Shown: positions 18,479 through 26,095 of the stretch, one piece after another
How the letters are laid out: each line of letters starts with the position of its first letter
How positions within the stretch are numbered: the stretch's first letter is position 1
DNA from: Carboxylicivirga litoralis
GTDB taxonomy: Bacteria > Bacteroidota > Bacteroidia > Bacteroidales > Marinilabiliaceae
Length of the DNA: 64,000 bases
NCBI RefSeq assembly: GCF_025499605.1
Contig: NZ_JAFMVC010000004.1
Location: 1-64,000 of the forward strand
Direction of reading: 5' to 3'
Made by a program: the position numbers and the translations under genes
Notes under the pieces: model-generated
What the model saw: the letters and a program-made list of their open reading frames with translations, nothing else
The model's database searches: none
What the model was told of the DNA's origin: nothing

Positions 18479-20551
18479 ATGCTTAATCTGTTTCTCAAAA
18501 GGTCACCTTTCATAAGACTTATAATTCCGTTAATTACAGGAATATATGTTGCTTTTCAAATTCCTGAGCACCAACAAGAGCTATTATTCGCAGTGCTAAT
18601 TGCCTTTTTATGTTTTGCGAGTGTTAGTTATTGGTTTAAGCACGCAGCTTTATATCAATACCGATATATAACAGGTTTTGCTGGTTTTATGCTGTTCTTC
18701 CTTTTTGCTATGTTTTATATGCAAATGCGCATGCCACAAACATTTTCATTGGAGAGAAAACAAGCCATTAAACTGCAGCTTGTAGAAAACATTGGCGAAA
18801 CAAATAAAAACTATAAATATGAAGCCATTTTATTGGCTATTGACAATGATTCATTAGCAATGGCCAATAAAAGCAGAGGTATTGTATTTATCCCTAAGAA
18901 ACAAGAAGATAAAACGCTATATCCGGGTGCTGTTATCCATTCAATTGGTCGATTTATACCATTTTCAGAACCCGATTGTGAGTTTGATTTCGATTATTCG
19001 GGGTATCTGCGAAATCAGCGAATTGCTTTTCGATTTATTATTAGTGAATATCAAAAGTTAAGTAATCAGGGTGTTTCTAATAGTTTGTTTATACAAAGTG
19101 CTCGATTGAAGCTCTATCTAAGAGAACGGTTTGTATCGGCAGGGCTCACAAAATCGCAAGTAGCTATTTTAAATGCTCTATTTCTTGGCGATAAAAGTAA
19201 GTTAACTTATGAGCAAAAGGTCGCTTTTTCAAATGCAGGAGCCATGCATTTGTTGGCCGTGAGTGGGCTGCATGTGGGAATCATCTATATGTTGATAATT
19301 TCATTATTGACAGCTTTGGGCTTAAAAAAAGGCAATGTGGCAGTAGCGTGTTTGGTTATATCTATTTTGTGGCTTTATGCTTTTATAACAGGCTTTTCTC
19401 CATCGGTTTTAAGGGCAAGTTTAATGTTTACAATCCTTGAGATTGGACGAATATCAAAACGAAAAACTGGCATCTTTAATTTATTAGGAGCGTCCATGTT
19501 TATCATCATGATCATTGAACCCTTATCAATATTTAATATTGGCTTTTGGTTAAGCCATAGTGCGGTGGCGGCCATTGTGTGTTTCTATCCTAAAATCAAT
19601 AGTTGGTTTCGATTTAGGTTTCCGCCTTTTCGTTGGTTTTGGTCTATTACTGCGGTTTCATTAGCGGCTCAAATTGGCACATTACCAATCTGTATCTATG
19701 CTTTTTATGGATTTCCACTCTATTTCGTTATTACCAACCTTATGTTGATTCCTGTTGTGACACCAATTTTAGTGCTGGCCGTATTTAGCTCTGTTTTCTC
19801 ATTCTCATCGTTTGTATTGGCTGTGTTGGTTCCGGCATTGGGCGACCTTCTGACTTTTATGGAACAAACTGCCCTTTACATTGAGTCTTTGCCTAACTCA
19901 ATAATTACCAATCTATACCTTAATAGTTTTCAATTACTAGGTATATATACATCAATTATCTTTTTATTGGTGTATGTTGATTATCGCTTTGTTCGTTATT
20001 TGAAATATGCTCTGATTTCGTTAATAATTGCATTGGCCAGTGTGTATATCAGAAAAGAGCGTTTACCCGATGAGTTACTCTATGTTGCCAACGTGAAAGG
20101 TAAGAGTGTGGTTAACTACCTCAATGCAAGTACCAATATTATTTATACAAATGAAGAGCTGACAGAGAAAGAGATTGATTTTGCTTTTGGTGGTTTATGG
20201 GCATATTGTTTAGCCAACAGTAAGGTTTCAACTATAGTTGTGGATAAACAGAATTATCGCCCCATTGTTAAACTAATAGGTAATCAACGTATTGCTATCG
20301 TGTCAGAGCGTGCTGTGTGGGAACATCAAATGGAGCATTCTCATATTGATTTACTGATTTTGCTTGGTAAGCCAGAAATGACTCTGGCAGAACTAAGAGC
20401 CAGCATGCGTGTGCGTCAATTGGTTATATCTAATGGTTGGAAATGGTACCATAAACGAAAGTGGTTAAAAGAGCATTCAACATATATTGAGAATGTGCAT
20501 GATATATCAAAGGATGGTGTTCTTTTTGTTGTCGATGGAAAGCTGATGTGA
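18479..20551 (+). CDS. comEC: ComEC/Rec2-type DNA uptake channel protein
   Basis: 690 residues with many hydrophobic segments (about residues 12-75 and 250-530). An N-terminal soluble segment (about 95-200) corresponds to DUF4131. The competence domain signature is AGAMHLLAVSGLHVGIIYMLI, with the loop FSPSVLRASLMF. The C-terminal region (540-690) is short and lacks the HXHXDH metallo-beta-lactamase motif present in longer ComEC proteins. The protein is expected to sit in the inner membrane and pass single-stranded DNA into the cytoplasm. No other competence genes are next to it. Confidence 0.9.
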   Translation: MLNLFLKRSPFIRLIIPLITGIYVAFQIPEHQQELLFAVLIAFLCFASVSYWFKHAALYQYRYITGFAGFMLFFLFAMFYMQMRMPQTFSLERKQAIKLQLVENIGETNKNYKYEAILLAIDNDSLAMANKSRGIVFIPKKQEDKTLYPGAVIHSIGRFIPFSEPDCEFDFDYSGYLRNQRIAFRFIISEYQKLSNQGVSNSLFIQSARLKLYLRERFVSAGLTKSQVAILNALFLGDKSKLTYEQKVAFSNAGAMHLLAVSGLHVGIIYMLIISLLTALGLKKGNVAVACLVISILWLYAFITGFSPSVLRASLMFTILEIGRISKRKTGIFNLLGASMFIIMIIEPLSIFNIGFWLSHSAVAAIVCFYPKINSWFRFRFPPFRWFWSITAVSLAAQIGTLPICIYAFYGFPLYFVITNLMLIPVVTPILVLAVFSSVFSFSSFVLAVLVPALGDLLTFMEQTALYIESLPNSIITNLYLNSFQLLGIYTSIIFLLVYVDYRFVRYLKYALISLIIALASVYIRKERLPDELLYVANVKGKSVVNYLNASTNIIYTNEELTEKEIDFAFGGLWAYCLANSKVSTIVVDKQNYRPIVKLIGNQRIAIVSERAVWEHQMEHSHIDLLILLGKPEMTLAELRASMRVRQLVISNGWKWYHKRKWLKEHSTYIENVHDISKDGVLFVVDGKLM

Positions 20552-20567
20552 TTTAAATTCATTTTTA

Positions 20568-20600
20568 TTTGGAGGATTAGAAGTATTATCTATTAATTTG
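20568..20600 (+). promoter_or_regulatory. Candidate Bacteroidota promoter for trkA
   Basis: TTTG at 20568-20571 and TATTAATTTG at 20591-20600 resemble the -33 TTTG and -7 TAnnTTTG elements of Bacteroidota sigma-ABfr promoters, with spacing slightly longer than usual and one base missing in the -7 box. It lies about 50 bp before the trkA start. Prediction by eye only. Confidence 0.35.
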
Positions 20601-20648
20601 CGTTGTTTTTGCCAGGCGGCAATTCAAACTAAAGAATAAACAAAGGTT

Positions 20649-21989
20649 ATGAGAATATTTATAGCAGGTGCAGGGGAAGTAGGAACGCATTTGGCCAAAA
20701 TGCTTTGTTCTGCTAATCATGATGTTATATTAATGGATGAAGATGAAGAGAAGTTAAAGCAAATTGATTCTCATTTCGATTTAATGACTATTGTTGGTAG
20801 CATCTCTTCCATTGAAGATTTGCGTGAGGCCAATGTTAAGTCGTGTGACTTATTTATTGCCGTTCCGCCTTACCAGGATATGAGTATTTTATCGTGTATC
20901 CTGGCAAAACAGTTAGGGGCAAAAACAACTGTAGCCAGGGTTAATAACCATGAGTATTTACTTGAGGAAAACAAAGAGTTCTTTGGTAAGCTGGGTATTG
21001 ATGAGTTAATCTATCCTGAACAGTTAGCCGCCAAAGAAGTGTTTGCATCACTCAAGCAGGTTGGTACCCGTCAGATGTACGAATTTACAGGTAGTAAGCT
21101 TGTGATGTTTGCCCTTAAAGTTCGCGACAATGCCCGTATTGTTAATAAAACCCTGGCTGAGATTTCGGCCATGTACGAAAACCAGGAATATAATATTGTA
21201 GCTATCAACCGCGACGGTGAGACCATTATACCGCGAGGCAAAGAAACCCTTCAGCACAACGATTTGGTTTATATTATTACCACTAAGTCGGCTGTTAAAC
21301 AAGTGATGGAAGATGCCGGTAAGAAACAGTTCGAAATCAAAAATGTGATGATTTTGGGAGGTAGCCGTATTGGTAAAAAAGTAGCTCAGAAGCTGGAAGG
21401 AAATTACAGCATTAAACTGATTGAGATAGATAAGGAAAAAGCAGCTCGTTTAGCAGATGTATTAGCCGATACGCTTGTGATTAACGGTGATGGTCGTAAT
21501 CTGGAGTTATTAAAAGATGAAGGTATCAAAAAGATGGATGCTTTTGTGGCAGTAACAGGTAACTCCGAAGTGAACATTTTGGCTTGTCAATTGGCTAAAA
21601 AAATGGGCGTACGAAAAACGGTTGCTGAGGTGGAGAATATCGATTACATCGACTTAGCTGAGAATATTGGCATTGGTACCTTGGTAAATAAAAAGCTGAT
21701 TGCAGCCAGCCACATCTATCGCTATACATTAAGAGCTCAGGTGTCGCATGTTAAATGCCTGACTGCTACCGATGCCGAGGTGTTAGAGTTAATAGCGCAG
21801 CCTGATTCCAAGATCACCAAAGGAGCACTCCGTAAATTAAGCTTGCCTAAGGACGTTAATATAGGTGGTGTGATTCGTGGCGAAAAAGCCATCATTGCCA
21901 GTGGAGATACGGTGATTGAACCACATGATAAAGTGGTGCTTTTTGCTATGCCTTCCAGCTTTGTAAAAATTGAAAAGATGTTTAGCTAA
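20649..21989 (+). CDS. trkA: Trk potassium uptake regulatory protein TrkA
   Basis: 446 residues, the usual TrkA length. Two tandem RCK units are visible. Each begins with an NAD(H)-binding Rossmann motif: IAGAGEVGTHLAKML at the N-terminus, and VMILGGSRIGKKVAQKL with IEIDKEKAARLAD in the second half. Each is followed by a TrkA_C regulatory domain (for example VNIGGVIRGEKAIIASGDTVIEPHDKVVLFA at the end). TrkA is the cytosolic gate of TrkH-type K+ channels. No trkH is visible nearby. The next gene starts only 14 bp downstream. Confidence 0.95.
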   Translation: MRIFIAGAGEVGTHLAKMLCSANHDVILMDEDEEKLKQIDSHFDLMTIVGSISSIEDLREANVKSCDLFIAVPPYQDMSILSCILAKQLGAKTTVARVNNHEYLLEENKEFFGKLGIDELIYPEQLAAKEVFASLKQVGTRQMYEFTGSKLVMFALKVRDNARIVNKTLAEISAMYENQEYNIVAINRDGETIIPRGKETLQHNDLVYIITTKSAVKQVMEDAGKKQFEIKNVMILGGSRIGKKVAQKLEGNYSIKLIEIDKEKAARLADVLADTLVINGDGRNLELLKDEGIKKMDAFVAVTGNSEVNILACQLAKKMGVRKTVAEVENIDYIDLAENIGIGTLVNKKLIAASHIYRYTLRAQVSHVKCLTATDAEVLELIAQPDSKITKGALRKLSLPKDVNIGGVIRGEKAIIASGDTVIEPHDKVVLFAMPSSFVKIEKMFS

Positions 21990-22003
21990 TTAAGCTTTAA
22001 CAA

Positions 22004-22231
22004 ATGAACAAGGATATTCTTTTTTACCTGATGATGGGAGTTGGTGCCATTATTTTCGTAGCTGCACTAACGAATTGGGAATGGTTTTTTAAACAGCGCC
22101 GTGCTCAAACAATGGTAAAGGCCATGGGGCGTAGAGGAGCTCGTATCTTTTATGCACTTCTCGGTATTTTCTTTTCTGTTTTTGGGTGGATGGTATTAAC
22201 AGGTCGTATAGCAATCGAATCCATCTTTTAA
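22004..22231 (+). CDS. Small two-helix membrane protein, possibly Imm17-like
   Basis: 75 residues. There are two hydrophobic helices (about 6-24 and 49-70) separated by a basic loop with NWEWFFKQRRAQ and GRRGARIFYALLGIFF. The W-x-W motif and the G-R-x-G-A-R-x-x-Y segment recall the Imm17 family of small membrane proteins, named as immunity proteins although most occur without a toxin gene. No toxin is adjacent; it directly follows trkA (14 bp) and may simply be co-transcribed with it. The function is unknown. Confidence 0.6.
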   Translation: MNKDILFYLMMGVGAIIFVAALTNWEWFFKQRRAQTMVKAMGRRGARIFYALLGIFFSVFGWMVLTGRIAIESIF

Positions 22232-22248
22232 TTTATTTGAAAAATTTG

Positions 22249-22273
22249 TAACCATTCTTTTCTATCTTGTATC
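22249..22273 (+). promoter_or_regulatory. Candidate ECF-type promoter of the DUF6249-sigma operon
   Basis: TAACC at 22249-22253 and GTATC at 22269-22273, 15 bp apart, resemble the -35 (AAC-containing) and -10 elements used by extracytoplasmic-function sigma factors. It lies 32 bp upstream of the operon that encodes an ECF sigma factor, so autoregulation is plausible. Short motifs read by eye; low certainty. Confidence 0.35.
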
Positions 22274-22304
22274 TCACCAGAGAAACAAATAAAAAGATAG
22301 GATT

Positions 22305-22667
22305 ATGAATGATTTTGCACTTGCAATTATTTGGTTGACACTATTTGCTGCCGTATTTTTCTCTTGGTACTTTTTTCTGCAAGCACGCACAAAAGAACGC
22401 ACTTTACTAATTGACAAAGGCGCCGATGCCAGTAACTTTTACGCCAAAAAACCAGAGCGAAAAGGGTTTCGTTTTCCCTGGTTAAAGTTTGGTTTGTTAG
22501 CCGTTGGTATTGCCTTTGGATTAATGTTTGGGTTTGTAATGACACATGCAATCTTTCCAAGTTCATTGGGCCGAATAGATGAACCATTTGTATTTGGTTC
22601 AACCATATTGTTTGGTGGTTTGGGAATGATTTTAGCTCACTTTACCGACCAAAAGAAAAACCAGTAG
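22305..22667 (+). CDS. DUF6249-like inner-membrane protein
   Basis: 120 residues. The N-terminal membrane helix (residues 5-25) is followed by a basic loop (ARTKERTLLIDKGADASNF) and two further helices (about 58-85 and 92-112). The 'KERxLLIDKG' element and three-helix topology match DUF6249, which in Bacteroidota often precedes an ECF sigma gene. It overlaps the sigma gene by one base (TAG/GTG), a sign of translational coupling. It may help control the sigma factor; the biochemical role is unknown. Confidence 0.7.
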   Translation: MNDFALAIIWLTLFAAVFFSWYFFLQARTKERTLLIDKGADASNFYAKKPERKGFRFPWLKFGLLAVGIAFGLMFGFVMTHAIFPSSLGRIDEPFVFGSTILFGGLGMILAHFTDQKKNQ

Positions 22668-23218
22668 TGGAAGATATTTACATCAAAAAGGTAATAGAAG
22701 GCGATGAGCAGGGCTACCGTTACTTTATAAGGCGGTACCAGGACATGGCCTTCTCCATTGCTGTTTCTGTTGTAAAGGATGAGTTTTTGGCTGAAGAGGT
22801 GGTGCAAGAGTCTTTTATGAAAGCATTTGAGAAAATGCATATGTTTAAAAGACAATCGAAATTCAGTACCTGGTTGTATCGCATCATCGTTAATATCGCT
22901 TTCCGTAAGCTGGATAAGGAAAAGAAATGGAAAAATGAGCCTCTGGTATCGGTGGCCGACACCATTGAAGAAAATACCTTTGATGCCCTTGAGAGTGATG
23001 AACGCAAATACTACATTAATGAAGCTTTAAGTCGACTATCTGCCAACGAAAGTCTGGCTTTGCGCCTATTTTACCTCGAAGAGTTGTCGCTTAAAGAAGT
23101 AAAGGATGTAACGGGCTGGTCGACTAGTAAGGTAAAAGTGGTGATACACCGGGCGCGCAAAAGCTTTTATTCGCAGCTAAATGCTTTATTAAAAAATGAA
23201 TCACGTTTAATAATCTGA
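22667..23218 (+). CDS. ECF-type RNA polymerase sigma factor
   Basis: 183 residues from GTG 22667. Sigma region 2 is at about 10-80 (YRYFIRRYQDMAFSIAVSVVKDEFLAEEVVQESFMKAF, FSTWLYRIIVNIAFRKLDK). Region 4 is at about 120-175 (ALSRLSANESLALRLFYLEELSLKEVKDVTGWSTSKVKVVIHRARKSF). There is no region 1 or 3, as is standard for ECF factors. The sandwich between a DUF6249 protein and a small single- or two-helix membrane protein suggests release from the membrane in response to an envelope signal. Targets are unknown; the operon's own promoter is a candidate. Confidence 0.93.
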   Translation: MEDIYIKKVIEGDEQGYRYFIRRYQDMAFSIAVSVVKDEFLAEEVVQESFMKAFEKMHMFKRQSKFSTWLYRIIVNIAFRKLDKEKKWKNEPLVSVADTIEENTFDALESDERKYYINEALSRLSANESLALRLFYLEELSLKEVKDVTGWSTSKVKVVIHRARKSFYSQLNALLKNESRLII

Positions 23219-23231
23219 TAAAGCCTTAAAG

Positions 23232-23585
23232 ATGATGGATGAATTACATGATAAACGACTCAAGGCCTTACTGAAAGATAGTCAATTGGAAATGCCATTT
23301 TCTGATTTTGAAGATAAAATGATGGCGCGTGTAAAAACTGAATTACACGGTAAACATTCCATTATTAAAAACCTTCGGCTGTCATGGTTCTTTTTCTTAA
23401 TAGGAGCTATTTTTGGTTTGGCGGTAAGCATTACTCTACCAATGATTCAGTTTGAGCTGGGTGGTTTCGATATTAAATCGTTGAGGTACCCCATTATGAC
23501 AGTGGTACTGTTTATTATTATCTGGCAACTGGATGAAATGATAAAGCTGACGGTGCGTCAGAAAAAACAGAACAAATTGAGTTAG
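23232..23585 (+). CDS. Putative anti-sigma factor, membrane protein
   Basis: 117 residues. The soluble N-terminus (1-45: DELHDKRLKALLKDSQLEMPFSDFEDKMMARVK) resembles the short cytosolic segment of Bacteroidota anti-sigma-like proteins. It is followed by two hydrophobic segments (about 50-70 and 85-102) and a basic tail. It follows the ECF sigma gene by 13 bp. No zinc-binding HXXXCXXC motif is present. The anti-sigma role is inferred from position and topology. The 3' end overlaps the convergent kinase gene by 4 bp. Confidence 0.55.
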   Translation: MMDELHDKRLKALLKDSQLEMPFSDFEDKMMARVKTELHGKHSIIKNLRLSWFFFLIGAIFGLAVSITLPMIQFELGGFDIKSLRYPIMTVVLFIIIWQLDEMIKLTVRQKKQNKLS

Positions 23586-26014
23586 TTATTGTAAGGATGA
23601 GTGAAGTAGAAATTGGCTCCTTTGCCCGGTTCACTTTCTACGCTAATAGATCCGCCTAGTAGTTCAACCAGGTTTTTAGCAATGGATAGGCCCAGGCCTG
23701 TACCACCAAGGTTGGCCCCAAAGCGCTCTTCTTCTCTAAAAAAACGTTCAAAAATCTGCGCAACGCGCTCCCTCTTAATGCCAACTCCGGTATCTTTAAC
23801 ATAGAATATTAGAGAGTTTTTGTCATTAGCTGGATACACGCCAAATTCGATGGAGCCATGCTCGGTAAATTTAGCAGCATTTTCAAGCAGATTGGTTAAG
23901 ATCTGGCGCAAACGCGTTATGTCACTAGTAATAATCAGTGTTGAATCGGCAAGGGAAGCATCAATGTTATAACAACAGGTAATGTGCTCTTTATCCAATC
24001 GTTTCAGGCGAAGTTGAAAAATAGCTAATAATCGTTCGAAGAGTTGGTTTATGTCTATCTCGTTTTTGACTATTTTCAGTTGCGAAGCTTCAATTTTTGA
24101 TATATCAATAATGTCGGATATAATGCGCAGCAATTGTTGTGAGTTTTCTTCAATAATATCAAGATAACGCACACGATCTGTTTTTTCTATTGTTTCATCC
24201 TTTAGCAAATCAGTGAAGCCTACAATCCCATTCATGGGCGTCCTTATCTCGTGACTCATATTGGACAGGAAGGCTGTTTTTAGACGGTCGCTCTCCTCGG
24301 CCTTGAGTTTCGATTTTTTAAGTTCTTCGTTAATGCCTTTCAAAGCTTCGTTTTGCTGACGCAACAGTACTTCCTTTATTTTTAATTCATCGGTTGTTTG
24401 CCTTAAATCTGTAATATTAATCAGGGAAACAATAACCTTACTCCAGGAATTTTCATGACCATAAGGTATTTTGACCGTTATAGACACATATATTTTATTG
24501 CCTTTGAGCGTCATATGCTCTGATTCGGTCTCATAAATCATTTTCCCATTACAGAAAGATATGATTTCTTCTGTGATATCTAATAATGCTTTTTCGTTGA
24601 AAATCTTATCTATATTATTTAGAATATCAGCTTTGTTGTCTGCTTCTAGATATTGAATAGTGGCCTTATTGATATTGTTGATTTTGATAACTCTAGCGCA
24701 TTGTTTTATAAAGTCGGGGTTACTTCGTATGTAATGCTCAACATCATTAACGCCACTGTTCTTTAGTTCATCGACCATTTGTTTTGCAGCGCTAAAATCT
24801 TCTTCCCATAATGAAATGGGCGAATCTTCAAACAATAGCTTAAATCGTTCTTCACTTAAGGTAAGGTTTGCATGTGCTATTTGGCTCTTATTTATCTCTT
24901 TCTTTAAACTGTAATTTAAGGCGGATAACTGTTCGGTTCTTTGTAACACCGCTTTCTTAAGACGTCGGTTAAACAAGAAGAAAATCAACAAACTGATAAG
25001 CGACAGAATGACTACCCCCAACAGTATAAACAACAGTTTTTTTGTGCGCCGGTTATTAAATAACTGATAGTCCTCAAATAAAAAACCATCAAGCGAGTAC
25101 AGCGGATGCAGCAGGCCAATCTCAACAAAGGTATCGGCAATATAAGTCCAGCGATCCGGATTCATATGCCCGGGTTCAATCAACTTGGGCATTACCAGGT
25201 CTTCCATCTGGGTGGCTTCATAAACGAGCAACTTTTTGTCTAGCTCTGGATTGTATTTGTTAATGATCAGGTTTATCAGCTCTTCTTTATTATCCATGGC
25301 GTATACCCAACCTTTTATAGATGCTTTAACGAAGCCTTCGGTGAGCCCTTTATTATCTTCCACCATTTGTTGCGATGTAAACAAAACATCGCCATATAAA
25401 TCAATTCCATAGGAGCGGGGCTTAAACACCAAGGGGTCTATACCGGCCTGCTCAAGCTGAAATGGTGAATCAGTAATATAGGCCGATATGACATCGGTGC
25501 TATCATTGATTAAGTCATTAATATAACCAACATTACTACCGTAACTGTAGGTGTCTTTAGATATGTTGAACTTATTGAGGAGGGCAACGGGAGAGGCTAA
25601 GCCATTTTGTCCGATAGATATACGCATGCCCTCCATGTCTTCGATATAGCGGATGCCTTTGTCTTTTCGTGTCAATAATATTTCTGGCGAGTGCTGAAAG
25701 ATGGCAGCCAGGGCCACCACTGGTTGGTTTTGGTTACGGGCAATAATAAGTTTTGATGACTCTAGACCAAAATCGGCTCGCCCGCTAATCACTTCCTCAA
25801 CAAAATTAATGGAGGTGCTTCCTTCTTTAACAACTACTGCTATGCCAGCATCTTTATAGTATCCTTGCTCAATGGCGGCATAAAAGCCGGCAAACTGAAA
25901 CTGGTGCTTCCATTTTAGTTGCAATACGACGGTGTCAGGCACTTGCATGCCTGCTGCCGAAACGCAGATAAAGAAGACATAGATGTAAAGGATTAGCTTT
26001 AGAGCCGCTTTCAT
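23582..26014 (-). CDS. Sensor histidine kinase with NMT1/THI5-like periplasmic sensor
   Basis: 810 residues. A signal-anchor N-terminus is followed by a periplasmic NMT1/THI5-like solute-binding domain (about 28-310: VVLQLKWKHQFQFAGFYAAIEQGYYKDAG, EVISGRADFGLESSKLIIA). Then come a membrane helix (about 326-348), coiled coil, a PAS-like domain (about 385-540) and a second coiled coil. The HisKA domain has the phospho-acceptor in SNMSHEIRTPMNG (His588). The HATPase domain has the N, G1 and G2 boxes (LTNLLENAAKF, VKDTGVGI, GGTGLGLSIAKNL). There is no receiver domain, and no response regulator is adjacent. The sensor is related to pyrimidine-precursor-binding proteins, so a small heterocyclic or nitrogenous ligand is possible (inference). 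Confidence 0.88.
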   Translation of the reverse strand: MKAALKLILYIYVFFICVSAAGMQVPDTVVLQLKWKHQFQFAGFYAAIEQGYYKDAGIAVVVKEGSTSINFVEEVISGRADFGLESSKLIIARNQNQPVVALAAIFQHSPEILLTRKDKGIRYIEDMEGMRISIGQNGLASPVALLNKFNISKDTYSYGSNVGYINDLINDSTDVISAYITDSPFQLEQAGIDPLVFKPRSYGIDLYGDVLFTSQQMVEDNKGLTEGFVKASIKGWVYAMDNKEELINLIINKYNPELDKKLLVYEATQMEDLVMPKLIEPGHMNPDRWTYIADTFVEIGLLHPLYSLDGFLFEDYQLFNNRRTKKLLFILLGVVILSLISLLIFFLFNRRLKKAVLQRTEQLSALNYSLKKEINKSQIAHANLTLSEERFKLLFEDSPISLWEEDFSAAKQMVDELKNSGVNDVEHYIRSNPDFIKQCARVIKINNINKATIQYLEADNKADILNNIDKIFNEKALLDITEEIISFCNGKMIYETESEHMTLKGNKIYVSITVKIPYGHENSWSKVIVSLINITDLRQTTDELKIKEVLLRQQNEALKGINEELKKSKLKAEESDRLKTAFLSNMSHEIRTPMNGIVGFTDLLKDETIEKTDRVRYLDIIEENSQQLLRIISDIIDISKIEASQLKIVKNEIDINQLFERLLAIFQLRLKRLDKEHITCCYNIDASLADSTLIITSDITRLRQILTNLLENAAKFTEHGSIEFGVYPANDKNSLIFYVKDTGVGIKRERVAQIFERFFREEERFGANLGGTGLGLSIAKNLVELLGGSISVESEPGKGANFYFTHPYNN

Positions 26015-26095
26015 TTATTAGGTTCCCATTGAAATTTGATTTTTCAATATACAAATTTTTTTGGGTGCTAATGAAATTCTTACAATCCTGTTCGA

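Noticed and set aside
18479-20551. Broken comEC because the beta-lactamase domain is missing
   Set aside because: The frame is intact and a short C-terminus without that domain is common in Bacteroidota ComEC.
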